Assembly (NCBI GenBank): GCA_028023455.1
Contig: JAQFVV010012396.1
Span: 9,030,085-9,094,084 of the forward strand
Direction of reading: 5' to 3'
DNA from: Epiperipatus broadwayi
Taxonomy: Eukaryota; Onychophora; Udeonychophora; Euonychophora; Peripatidae
Length of the DNA stretch: 64,000 nt
Under the pieces are notes generated by a model. It was not told the origin of the DNA. It did not search any database and saw nothing but the letters and a program-made list of their open reading frames with translations. Below are positions 49,901 through 60,260 of the stretch, one piece after another. The position numbers and the translations under genes are program-made. Each line of letters begins with the position of its first letter. Position 1 is the stretch's first letter.

Positions 49901-52900
49901 ATATGTTAAAAAGAAAAAAAAATGTGAATACATTTTATTTATTAAAAATTTGGTAACATACATATAAATTACAATTACAGGAAAAATATATTTTATTTAA
50001 TGTGAAACCTGACACTGCATATCGTTATTGTTTGTATTGTAAAAATGTTTACTTTTTTGAAGAGTGCAATTCGAGCCACATTAAACAGTTACGCGAGCCA
50101 CATGTGACTCGCGAGCTACGGGTTGGGCATCCCTGTGCTAGCACATAACTGTTATTAAACAGGCAAAACTCTTCATACAGTAGTGCCACCCTGTGCCAAA
50201 CAGAGTAATCAATGGATGAGTAGGCACTAGATAGGGATTTTATGCACAAGCTTTCTGGCACCCATTGATTACTCTGTTGGGCACCAGGTGGCACTACTAT
50301 ATGAAGAGTTTTGCCTGTAAAAGTGTAAAAGAGAGGAAAGAAGCATGCAGAGAATATAAGTGTGCTATTAAGAACAAAGATAGTGAAAATGATCTTAATT
50401 CTAAATGGGGAAAGTACTTAGAAAAGAAGAAGTTGGCTAAAATGGATAATTATAGAGAGAGGATGAAGTTAAATAGTAAATTGTTGGAGGATATTAATAA
50501 AAGTGGAAGAGATGGGAGTAAAAAATTTTGGAATTACATTAAAAGGAGAAATGTAGGGGAAAGAGAGATGGTATTAATAGATGAGGAGGGAATAGAGTGT
50601 AGCTCTAGAGAAGAGGTAGAGAGAATCTTAAATAGATATGTAATGGATATAGATGTTAGATGTGAAGGAAGTAGTGATAGAAAAAATGAAAACAGTTAGT
50701 AATGGGAATATTAGGTTCACAAAAAATGAATTGAATGAGGCAGGGAAGAGATTGAAAAGTGGAAAGGCGAGAGGTTTAGATGGATGGGCAGCAGAGATGG
50801 TAATGAATTTAGGGCATAGAGCAAAAGCAAAGTTATTATCATGTTTTAATAAGATGGCACAGAAGACAGTTTTTCCGGTTAGTTGGAGTAATACAAGAAT
50901 AAGATTATTTAAAGGAAAAGGTAAAAATCATAGAAAGTTAAATAATTATAGATTAATAGCGATAACATCAGTTTTATATAAAGTTTTCTCATATATGGTA
51001 ACTGGAAGAGTTGTAAAATGGATGGAAGAGAATAATGTAGTGGGGGAAATGCAAGGAGGTTTTAGGTCAGATAGGCATATAGGAGATAGTTTGTTTGTAG
51101 TTACACAACTTATGGAGATGAGTAGGAATTCAGGTAGATCATTATATGAGTTTTATAGATATAGAGAAAGCATATGATAGAGTAAATAGAAATAGATTAT
51201 GGGTGAGGTTAGCCAATTTGGGAATGGATGAAGCTTTAGTAAATATTATTAAGAAATTACATGAAAATAATTATTATACTTACCAGTTAGGGAATATAGA
51301 ATCAGTTAAAGTTAAAAATGGGGTGGGATTAAGGGAAAGATACCCTATGTCACCTATTTTGTTTTTGTTATTTTTGAGTGAAATGGAGAAAGCAATAGAA
51401 AGACTAGGAAGAGGGGTGGAGATACCATTAATAGGTGGCAAGGGAGTATATATTTTGTCGGGTCTTTTTTTTGCAATATCTTTTTGTGTGCAGAAAAAAA
51501 GAGAAGATATGGAAATTATGTCGAGGACATGTGCAAGGGTGGGTAAAGAGATGGGGATTAAATTTAGTGAAGAAAAATTAAATATAATGATGGTTAATAC
51601 TGGGGAAAGAGAAGATGTAGAATTTTTATTGGGGATATAAAGTTAAGTGTGGTGGATAGATATAGGTATTTGGGAATCATCTTATGTAATGAGGAAAATT
51701 GCTTGGATGAATGGGAGAAAAAATTGGTAAATGAAGCAAAGAAAAGAAAGGGTTTGGTAAAGAAACTAACAGTATTTTCATATAATAAATATGATGTAGC
51801 TAGAATAGTATAGAAGGGAGTTGCAGTAGCAGGGTTAACATATGGTAATGATGCATTATGTGTTAGTAAAAGAGTTTTAGATTATTTAGAAAAAGTACAA
51901 AGGGAAGTAGGAAGACATGCATTAGATGCAGAGACGTGGACAGAAAAGGAGGCAATTCAAGGAGAAATGGGATGGTCAAGTTTTTATATGAGAGATACAA
52001 AAAAGTAAAATGAAAATGTTTGGTAGGTTGCAGTTTATGGATAGTAAAAGAATAGCAAAAAGTGTTCAATTGGGTTATGAGTAAAGGGCAGGTAACACGA
52101 TGGGTGAAAAAGGTAATGCGGTATGCGAAAGATTTGGATAAAGAATTTATATCAGTATACTTGTATAAAAGGTGGAATGATTGTGTTAGGAGGATTGTTG
52201 AGTGTTATAGTGGTAAGGAATGGGATAAAAGAATAGAAGCATTAATAAAAAATAGGGAGTTGGAGAGATGGAGAACTAGTATGAAGGGTAAGAAGAGTTT
52301 AAATATATATAGAAGTAAACGAAATATTGGATGCGAGTTAATTTATGATAATAGTAAGGAAAGTAGTTTATTATTTAAGGCTCGAACGGGATCTTTAGTA
52401 ACAGGAGAATATACATGTAAATGGAAAACTATGGATAATTTAGTGTGCAAATTGTGTAAGGAAGGTATAGAAAATATTAGGCATCTGTTGATTGAATGTA
52501 AATGCTTGAAAGCAGAAAGGGTACAGATAATGAAGTTACGGGAGAATAGATATGAACAAAGTGACTATAAAGAAAGTGAGTTATTAGTTTTTATGTTGGG
52601 TTTGCAAAGAGATAAGGGGGATTTGGATATAAAGGCCATAGAGTTGACAAAGATTATGTTGTGGAAATGGGATGGGCAGAATATGGGAAGACTTAAGAGT
52701 GGGGAATGGAGAATAAAATGGCTAACAGGTTTATCTGGGCATAATTGCTGAGATATTCTTGACTTCGTTTAAGGAGAAGCCAAATACATCACATCACCTG
52801 TTTAATAAGAATTTGTTTACATTTATGACCTTAAAATGCCAAAAACTTGGCAATGATAATACTTCTTGAATTTAATAAAGATAAAACACTTTTCCTTTTG

Positions 52901-55900
52901 GGCTGAACAAATGCTTACCAGAAATAGTATTTGGTCATCATTTAAATGCATTTTTAAGATAACATTGCAGTGCCCATTGTTTATGAAATGAGGGTTGATG
53001 CACTGACTGTAAAAAACAAAAAAATGTGATTATAATATGATGATAATTTTCTACAAAAACTTTGCATCATAGTACTTTTTCTCTCTTATAAATGGTTTGC
53101 TGCAATTCCAAAATCTTGCTTTTCTGCATAAATAGAAAATGTTGTGACACAGAGAATGCAGAAATGTCCTTGTTACTCTTTGCTATTGAAAATATAGATA
53201 CTACACAAACTAAATACTACATTCACAAATAACAAATATAGATATTCCATCAACTTTCAATGTGCAAGTCTATTTCAGTAGACTCAATTTCATATTTACC
53301 TATCAAATGATTAAAGTAATATAATTTTGTAAGGATTTCCCTTGTCAAAGTAGGAAAATAATTATGAATTTTCTGATCCAAGAATAAAGTTTGTTTACTG
53401 GAAAACATTTTTAAGTGATTTTTTTCCTTTAAGGTATTCATCATTTGACAATAAAAGATATGCATATTTAATGGATATCAATTTGACATAAAGTGCAAAG
53501 ATAGAGGGGGAATCATGATTTAATTCATTAGTGTCTCTGGAGATTATCTGACTATTTTCTAAATTATCATAAATTTTTTTTACTATGGGAAGTAACACAA
53601 AAATGCTACACAGTGTCTAAGTCAAAGCTCAGTTTATATACATTTAATAAGTTTTTTCCTGTTTTTTTATATTGAGCAACTAACACATTAGAAAAAGAGC
53701 ATACCATAGTGGCAAAATAATAAACTCAAAGCTAGAAGTTTCTGGGCTTATTGTCATTGAAGTAAAATAATATACATTTTTTTTTTAAAAAAAAAAAAAC
53801 TTACTTTGGTCAATTAAATGAAACTGTTTTCAATCTGTCATTAATGTTACATGAACTCTCAATCAATTATGCACATGATTATTACTGAAAAGAGTATTAT
53901 ATCAGTTTATAAAATCAATTTCTTTAAAATGAAATGTATCAATAACAATATCATACTTTCTGAAAATAAAAAAACTTATATTGTAGTTTATCTTAGTTTC
54001 TATAATAGACTGCAACAAAGATAATTGCCTGGATGTTTAATAAATGAAATTATTAAATTTTATCCTATATAACAAATAAATCTCCGAAAAAAATCTAATC
54101 TGATGACTGCATTAATCTCCTCAATATTTTTTTTTATAAATGAGCTCTTGATAATCTATGAAAATAATACAGAAATTCATCCTTATCTTTAAAAACTGTT
54201 TCAAGACTACATCTGACAGGGGACACCCACTGATTATATGAAATAATTTCTAATATTTCCTCTTCCACTTTATCTAATTAGCTGTTCTTTTATGATATAT
54301 TCTTTCAGGTAGCATTATAAAATTGATTGCGTATACACTATTTTTGCTAAGTATTTTTTATGAATATTAAGTATTCAAAACCATGGAGCAAATATAATGA
54401 GAAAAGAAATGCAGAATAATAAAAATTATAGGAATGATATTAAAATTAAATGTATTAAACAAATTTTGATGACTATAAAATTTTTAATACTAAATCATCA
54501 GGCAATTCACAATATTACCTCTCCTGGATAGCCTTGTGTCAGGATCTGAATCAACAAATAATTTCATTTGAAACAAATCTCTAATTTCCTTAACGTAAAA
54601 AATGAGGATTCCTTCAAATAATACAACATCAGCATGGTATATAGTAATCCATTCATCTTTTTTTCTGAAACAAAAAATGTGAATAAAGCATACAATGAAA
54701 ATTTTTTAAAACAAAACAAACTACAAATCCATTTTAAAATACAGTAACATAATTAAAACTGATTTCATCAATTATATTTAAATACTTAATATTTTCAAAT
54801 ATAAATAATATGTTGGACTATTTCCATCATCTATCTGTAAAGGTTGAATGTACAGAAAATTTCAAGCTTTATATAAACTTTTCAAATACAAACAACATGT
54901 TAATAATATCACACAAATAGACAACAAAGGTTAGTAATGACAAATTTAGAGTAGTAGTATTGTTCACTCTTCTTCAGGTATTGCTGACCTGACAATTTAC
55001 AGTATTAGCATAGGAGTCGAACTAGTACCTTTAGATTTTCAAATATTGGATTTAAGACAAACGCTCTAATCAAATGAGCTGAGTTTGACTCCTATGCTAA
55101 TACTGTCAATTGTCAGGTCAGCAGCACCTGAAGAAGAATGGAGAATACTACTACTCAAAACATTGTGTCATTACTAACCTGAGTTGTCTATTTGTGTGTT
55201 ATTACTAACAAGTTGTTTGTACTCGAAAAGTTTAAAATTTTCTATAGATTCAACATTTACTGATAGATAATGGAAATAGTCCAACATATTATCACATATA
55301 CACAATATGTTTGCATAAACAATTTATAAAATTATAGAATTTACAAAATTGAATAAAAACAACTAACTTATAGACATTTTTGAGATATTGTTTGGAAGAG
55401 AAAATGAAGATTTAAAAATAATTTTTAAAACAAAGTATTAATGGAAACTTAAGTGTAGAGTCAATACTACTAATAAAAAAACAATTAAAGCATTTATCAA
55501 AAACTAATTTAAAAATTTAGCCATTGAAGTAATTAGAAAATAAAAAAATATTACAATTAGAAAATAAAAGTTTGTAATTTTTTTTTTAATTCTCTGCAAT
55601 TCTAGTCCTATCCTGATCAAGATATTATTCAACAAATACATTGTAATCTGAATACAAGTATTCAGTTTATTAGGTACCATTAAATTAAAAATTAATCTTG
55701 CCTAAAAATCTTTCACCTTGATGTTTTAATTTCAGACATCATTTCTGAAATCTGGCAATCATATAATAACATTTCTCGAGAATGATTTATTATGTTTTTT
55801 TTTTAGATTGATCAATAGCATATACCTTAAATCATGCTTCTTTCCATTATCAATCTTTCTGATATTATAAACTTTTTAAATGAATAAAGTCATCACAAAC

Positions 55901-56992
55901 CATGACCAAATAAGATAATTCAACTAAAAATTCTAATTAAATTTCACTTTGTTGAAAATCATTAGTGGAGAATTAATAGTAAATTAAAAAATTTTTCAAC
56001 TAACTAACTAGACTTTCAATATTAATATTGGTGCCAAATGGATATCTAGACATTCTTAGGCAGGTAATAAAGATCTGAAGGTTGAAGTAATGACCATAAA
56101 AAAAAAAAACCATGATTAGCATGTACAAACTAATGACAAAGGTGTCATTCTTATAGATGCTGAACCCATGATTTAATTGCATCCACATATTTATTTTATT
56201 TGTTGTCCATAATACACTTAAATTTTTGTGCTAAACTTTAATTAATTTAATAAAAAAAAAAATTAATTAGATAAAAAGATGTTTTTTTTAATGTCAAAAA
56301 ATATTATAATAATAATCGAAGGTGGAACTCATTTTCCTTATAAAGAAAATATAAGATATTTTAAATAAACTACACTAATTAATGAAATTTACATGAAAAT
56401 TTTAATAAGAATCTATTTCTGCTAAGAAAAAATAATTTATTAGCAAAAAAAATTTTTTTTTTCAAGTATTGGAAAGACAATTTTCACTCTATTAATAGAT
56501 CATACAACTCGATATCATTTTGAAATTTTTTAAAGATCAAACTAAATTCATTAGTACAACAAACAATGTAATATCTACAGAATGTATAAATGATTTTTTT
56601 TAAAGTTCATGCTAATTCACTAATAAAATAGATAATTCAATATTTAAAAAATGTACAAATAATGCTAAAATTTCTGTTTAAATGTTGCAATAAAAAAATT
56701 ATTCCTCTACATATACTCATATTCAACCATTATCACTGAATTTTTAATATTTTGAAAAAAATTAAAGAATAATTCTTTTAAGATATGGATTATTTCTTAC
56801 TTTAATAATTATATATTTTGTTTTCTCTTAATATAAACAACAAACAAAAACTATTACACACACCTATAAAAAACCTGTACAAAATTTATACTAACCTGGA
56901 ATTTGTTTTGAAGTCGTAAACAGGAACTTTTACAAGATTACCAGATTGAATGTCTTTTAAAGTTTTTATAATTAAATCATTGTCAAACGCAT
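37829..56992 (-). CDS. UCK2: Uridine-cytidine kinase (UCK1/UCK2 family), 3' five coding exons
   Basis: UCK phosphorylates uridine and cytidine to UMP and CMP with ATP, the first step of pyrimidine salvage, in the cytosol. Five exons join in frame: 56992-56896, 54664-54519, 47903-47806, 46292-46244 and 37941-37829. They give about 167 residues, against about 260 for the human enzymes. Family blocks in order are [86 protein letters not shown] and a C-terminal RPH. All introns are GT-AG with lengths of about 2.2, 6.6, 1.5 and 8.3 kb. The N-terminal part with the P-loop is not found up to base 64,000 and must lie upstream. UCK2 is the closer match by memory of the family, but UCK1 cannot be excluded. 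The codon at the usual base-contacting His reads Asn. Confidence 0.95.
39130..40081. mobile_element. Tigger/pogo-like element (inner, nested copy)
   Basis: The left end reads caccggggtctcgttttatc and the right end ccgcataaaacgagacccag; both are flanked by TA. Its left 340 bp and right 460 bp match the corresponding parts of the outer copy in the same orientation. Nesting of one family member in another shows two rounds of activity. Confidence 0.88.
39470..39548 (-). mobile_element. Extreme 5'-truncated LINE tail (copy D)
   Basis: About 75 bases match the 3' end of the LINE family of copies A-C on the minus strand (attatgcccagagaaacctg, then gttagccacttta). The matching site in the outer Tigger copy lacks them, which confirms an insertion into the inner copy. 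Confidence 0.75.
40136..40410. repeat. Hairpin plus 96 bp direct repeat
   Basis: Bases 40,136-40,195 and 40,220-40,282 are inverted copies (ggagaaacttttagatag with ctgtctaaaagtttctcc). The outer arm, ctaaaagtttctccatgtat, is repeated directly at about 40,262 and 40,358. It is a foldback insertion in the outer Tigger copy. Confidence 0.8.
41090..42490. other. UCK intron, nothing recognised
   Basis: AT-rich intron sequence. The 108-codon frame at 42,046-42,372 lacks any family motif. Confidence 0.5.
43533..43916. mobile_element. MITE with long imperfect inverted repeats
   Basis: Ends are inverted copies, aatatttctgtagtgtaatt on the left and its complement on the right. The inner blocks tgtatgattccaaagacgcg and gcatcttggggatcataca also pair. 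It is inserted in the RTE remnant. Confidence 0.85.
43943..44092. mobile_element. Palindromic MITE
   Basis: The left arm starts aatattatttccaggag and the right arm ends ctcctggaaataatat. Matching continues inward (gtaatagctaaataac with ctatttagctattat). It lies a few bases after another MITE. Confidence 0.85.
46244..46292 (-). CDS. UCK2: UCK short exon [16 protein letters not shown]
   Basis: This 49 bp exon starts in phase 0 after a tttcag acceptor and ends one base into a Val codon before a gtgagt donor. Its 16 codons read [16 protein letters not shown], one of the most conserved UCK stretches. It is too short for ORF finders and is recognised from the protein motif and the matching splice phases on both sides. 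Confidence 0.95.
46293..47805 (-). other. UCK intron, nothing else seen
   Basis: AT-rich intron of about 1.5 kb. A chance plus-strand frame at 47,010-47,219 shows no motif. Confidence 0.7.
47806..47903 (-). CDS. UCK2: UCK exon with RGRDLEQIL and VKPAF blocks
   Basis: This 98 bp exon opens with two bases that complete the Val of RRVLRD and ends in phase 0 at CCA before a gtaagt donor. It encodes [15 protein letters not shown] and [12 protein letters not shown], the lid helix and the following conserved loop of UCK. Family identity is very high in this stretch. Confidence 0.95.
48275..48980 (+). mobile_element. LINE RT scrap
   Basis: The frame near 48,280 reads [12 protein letters not shown], and nearby frames give [13 protein letters not shown]. 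These fit the FIDLKKAFD and GIGRDLIRKI blocks of LINE RT. The rest is too decayed to place. It is antisense to UCK. Confidence 0.4.
49319..50135. mobile_element. hAT-family non-autonomous element
   Basis: Ends are cagtggtgcccaacc (49,319) and ggttgggcatccctg (to 50,135), imperfect 15 bp inverted repeats of hAT type. An exact 8 bp duplication, tgctagca, flanks them at 49,311-49,318 and 50,136-50,143. Subterminal gcgagcc words are repeated at both ends. It has no transposase frame; the interior holds a minisatellite. It lies in a UCK intron. Confidence 0.93.
49519..49885. repeat. Minisatellite, degenerate units of about 70-90 bp
   Basis: The words cgtgtacacggatct, ctcgataaaaac, cagcactaaacatc and tatatacagca recur in the same order about five times. 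Minus-strand frames here at 49,680-49,963 are products of the repeat, not genes. Confidence 0.88.
50160..50317. mobile_element. Palindromic MITE next to LINE copy A
   Basis: A near-perfect palindrome: the left arm begins caggcaaaactcttcatac and the right arm ends gaagagttttgcctg. The flanks share taaa on both sides, a possible target duplication. It is the same family as 31,634-31,824. LINE copy A begins directly after it. Confidence 0.9.
50319..52800 (+). mobile_element. LINE copy A, 5'-truncated, RT and zinc-knuckle end
   Basis: The frame is broken into pieces at 50,319-50,699, 50,653-51,177, 51,146-51,640 and 52,062-52,751. They encode the pre-RT linker ([12 protein letters not shown]), RT fingers ([14 protein letters not shown], then [14 protein letters not shown] and [14 protein letters not shown]) and the palm ([17 protein letters not shown]). 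They continue with thumb-side blocks and a C-terminal knuckle in [20 protein letters not shown]. The YADD-type box is deleted (LFFAISF). The endonuclease is absent because the copy is 5'-truncated. The 3' end repeats catcac. It is antisense to UCK, in the 6.6 kb intron. Confidence 0.92.
52801..54518 (-). other. UCK intron, nothing else seen
   Basis: AT-rich intron sequence. Two minus-strand chance frames at 53,250-53,598 carry no motif. Confidence 0.6.
54519..54664 (-). CDS. UCK2: UCK exon with [10 protein letters not shown] core block
   Basis: This 146 bp exon has a tttcag acceptor and a gtaata donor. It encodes 48 full codons from KKDEW to LSRR, with split Arg and Val codons at its ends. 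[10 protein letters not shown] is the conserved core strand of the P-loop kinase fold, and [19 protein letters not shown] runs into the Arg-rich lid region. Residues agree closely with animal UCK2, and no frameshift is present. Confidence 0.95.
54807..55290. mobile_element. 484 bp palindromic element with a tRNA-like core
   Basis: The arms are inverted copies over about 200 bp each: the left begins aatatgttggactatttcc and the right ends ggaaatagtccaacatatt. Internal blocks such as cacacaaatagacaac and gtattagcataggagtc pair as well. The centre, on the minus strand, looks like a tRNA. It lies in the UCK intron 140 bp upstream of the [10 protein letters not shown] exon. Confidence 0.9.
55013..55080 (-). 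other. tRNA-like core (A box and B box) of the palindromic element
   Basis: On the minus strand agctcatttgattagagc resembles a tRNA D arm and A box. The stretch tgtcttaaatcca looks like an anticodon arm with UAA, and agttcgactcc matches the B-box consensus. The stems are imperfect and no CCA-side acceptor is clear, so a working tRNA is unlikely. Confidence 0.6.
55291..56895 (-). other. UCK intron, nothing else seen
   Basis: AT-rich intron sequence with homopolymer runs only. Confidence 0.6.
56896..56992 (-). CDS. UCK2: UCK exon with DAFDN and YDF substrate-binding blocks
   Basis: This 97 bp exon starts after a tatgtag acceptor and ends at a gttagt donor. It supplies the last two bases of an Asp codon, then 31 codons and two bases of an Arg codon. 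Its Asp corresponds to the nucleoside-ribose-binding Asp of human UCK2 (D84, in PDAFDN). The block VPVYDF carries the Tyr that contacts the base (Y112 in human UCK2). Three residues after the Asp-Phe the human enzymes have SHS or THS; here it is TNS, so His117 is replaced by Asn (codon 56,901-56,903). The exon opens in phase with a missing upstream exon that should end in a sequence like NFDHP. Confidence 0.93.
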
Positions 56993-57840
56993 CTACATAA
57001 TAGTAATAAAATAAAAAAAAAGTTATAAATCCCTGTTTTATTGCCAAAATATTTTTATGGAAAATTACATATAGTATTAAAAAATATTTATCACCTCCCC
57101 TTATCACACATAAATTGTTAATATAATATTTTGTCTAAATTTTATAAAATGTTCCAAAGCTCTTTTAATGAATGAAAAAATTAATCTGATATCAGATTAG
57201 AATAAAAAATTATACAAATTATGTCCAAGGATAGAGAACTTTTAAATGTTGTATTTGTTTTTCAACAATTACACCTTTTTCAGTTATAATTTTTTAAAAC
57301 TATTTTCGATATTCAAAATTACATTCGTCTTAATAGGGTGGAGGGGTGTCAAAGAATCTTATATTTCAATTGTTTTTAAACTCATTTCATACTTAAACTC
57401 TAAATTTATGACATTTAATATTTCTCACTGAAAAAGCTCTTGATAGTGTAGAAAAGCAGTCTTTCAGAAAGTGATGTTTATATTTAAAAAGAGAATGAAC
57501 TCAAAAGAAAGTTAATTATGAATAACCAATAAGCAGTGCTTGATCAAGAATATCTCATTCCCATATATGATATAATAATTCATTGCCCCAATCTTTTCTG
57601 TATTATTTTTATGTTCTTTCTCCTTTTTCTTTTTTACTTTCATTAAATTGCTTAGGACCAAATTGTCATGAATCTTTCGTAAAATTTGTCATCTTTCTGC
57701 TTTGATTATGAACTGAGATTTTGTGTATGTAACCACAATCCATACTTTGATTACATATATATAGAGCACTTCTGATTTCAATGTTTTAATTTTCTTGCAT
57801 CTGTCTAAATTATACAAAGATCTCAGCATTGATAATGCAA
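56993..57840 (-). other. UCK upstream intron, nothing else seen
   Basis: No exon with P-loop, SQDSFY or NFDHP motifs was found here or further on to the window end. Confidence 0.6.
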
Positions 57841-60260
57841 CAATAAAGACAGGATTGGCAAAACAGCAATTTTTAATTGATATCTTATATAAGTCAGCAA
57901 CAGCATTCTTCTAAGTCAGCAGAAGATCACTATATGTAACAAAGGTGACAAAGAAGTGGTAGATGGATGTTCATTTTATGAGATTTAGCTAGCGTATTAA
58001 ACCTATTATATAGGTTATTGCTGGCCAAAGAAGGCAACAGAAAACCACTTTGCCATATAATTCGCGTTTTATTATGAGTATATCTACAGGAATCATTACA
58101 TTTGGTGTTGAGATCTTAGCTAAGGATGGCTTTAGTATCTAGCCCTGGAATAGGCATGAGACTACTCAGGTTATAAACCTGAAAATCTTCATAAAGTTCA
58201 TTTATTGAGAGAAGATACATTGAGAATTGGCCCGTGGAATGTTAGATCATTAAGAAGAGCTGGAAAATTTAAAAGAGAGATGAGTATAAATAATATTGAT
58301 GTTATAGAATTAAGGTAAGACAGGTGGGCAGGATATGGGGAAATAAGTTAATGGAGATGTTAAGTTATATTATTCAAGCTGGTGATAGAGCAATTAATAC
58401 AGTTGGCATTGTTGTTGGAAAGAAAATTTGGAATAGTGTGGTAAAGGTAGCTTATATTAATGATAGGCTGATGATGATGAGAATATTGGTAATCATACGA
58501 GTTTATATGCCAATTATTAGTGATGATATTGAAATTGATGAAAAATATGAGATGATAAAGGCAAGAAAAAATGCATGTATATTGTTATTGGGTGACTGTG
58601 GGGAAAGATAAGGAAGGAAAAATTGTTGGAAATTATGGTTTTGGGAAAAGAAATGTAAGAAGTAGACGGCTTGTATAATTTTGTAAGAAGACTGGGTTTG
58701 TGATTGCAAACGTTTTAAAAACTACATAAAAAGATTATATGCATGGAAAGCTCCAGGTGATAAAAAACATTATCAAATTGATTATATATTGGATTTAGGA
58801 TAGATACAAGAAAACTAATAAGGGTTTGCATGCTTTGCCTAATGCTAATATAAACTCAGATCATAATTTGGTTATGACTAAATTAAAGATGAGTTTCGAA
58901 AGAATAAAAAAAAAAAGATATGTTAGATGGGATTTAGATAAAGTGAGAGAAATGGAAAAAAGAAAATTTGATTTAATATATGAAAATGCAATAAAAAGAA
59001 TAGCTAAAGATGAGGAATATATTAATAGTTCTAAGTATTGGTGTAGGATTATTAAAAACAGCAAAAATAAAATAAAATGGGCATTATTCAGTTAAAGAAA
59101 GCTAAACGACCTTGGATAATGGAAGGTATGTTGGAAAAAATGAAAGTATGGAGAAAATGGAAGAATGTCAATATTGAGGAAAGGCAAAGTGTATATAGAA
59201 AAATTAATAAGCTAAGAAAAGAAACAGATTTAGTAAATGCTTCAGCAGATGAAAAGATATGATCTGATAATTATTATGAAAATGACACTTGGGAGAAAAA
59301 GACATGGTTATCACGTGAAATTGCGGATAAGAATAGAAAGAGATTAACTGATAGCAATGATATATTAAAAAGTGATTTGGAAAAAGAAAAGATTGATTTG
59401 GAATATGTATATTGAGCAAAGAATAAGAATTAGATTGGAGAATAATGAGACTGATGAAGTGAATATAGAAAGAGGAGTTAGGCAAGCATGCAATATGTCA
59501 CCTGTTCTTTTTAATATTTATTGAGAAGACATGTTAAATAATTATTTGCACTGTGGAGGAGCAAATATTGAAGGTAGAATAATAAAATGTATAAGATTTG
59601 CACATGATGCTTAGAATTGAGAATGAAATGTCTTCAGAATATGTTGCATAAATTAGAGGAAAGATGTATGGAATATGAAATGAAGATTCATATTGAGAAG
59701 ACTTAAGTCTTTATGGATAGGGAGGAATGCAAAACGACAGCAAATTGAAATCCATGATGACATAGTTCAACAGGTAAAGGGATTTAGATATTTGAGTACT
59801 TGGTTGAGTGAGATAGAAGAAGTGAAGATGAAGTTAAAAGAAAAGTAGCATTGGCAAAGGAGAAAAAAAATATTTTGTGGAGCTTTGAAGAGAGAATTAA
59901 GAAAAAGTTAATGAAATGCTATATGTGCAGTGTATTATTGTATGGTTGTGAAATGTGAACAGCGAATAATAAAATTAGGAATAGATTAGAAGCCTTTAGG
60001 ATATGGATATAGAGAAGAATGGAAAAAATCAGTCGGATGAAAAAAGAAGACTGACTGAGGAAATTAAAAACTGGATTGGCCATATATTAAGAAGAAAGTA
60101 TAGTTTAATGAAAGATGTTTTGGAGGGAATGGTGAATGGAAGCAAGAAGAAAGGATAAAAAAGGATTGACACTGAATGATATAAAAAATGGGAAGAGTTA
60201 CGTAGAATTGAAGAGCTGGGCAATGAAAAGAATGGAGTGGAAAAATGGATGAATTGATGA
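57840..60260 (+). mobile_element. RTE-type LINE, near full length but broken
   Basis: Endonuclease pieces run from WNVRSLRRAGKFKREM near 58,230, through VGIVVGKKIWNSVVKV, RVYMPIISDD and LLLGD near 58,590. They continue to YTWKAPG-like and QIDYIL pieces near 58,750 and HALPNANINSDHNLV near 58,828. RT pieces follow: EVNIERGVRQACNMSPVLFN near 59,457, then IRFAHDA where RYADD would be (near 59,595), then YGCEM near 59,940. The C-terminal part is legible to about 60,250. Stops and shifts are many. It is antisense to UCK, in its upstream intron. Confidence 0.88.

Noticed and set aside
49680-49963. Two overlapping minus-strand open frames with repeated peptide words
   Set aside because: They come from the minisatellite inside the hAT element; the repeats keep frames open by chance.
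53250-53598. Two minus-strand frames between UCK exons as extra exons
   Set aside because: The UCK exons on either side already join in frame with full family sequence, so no extra exon is needed.
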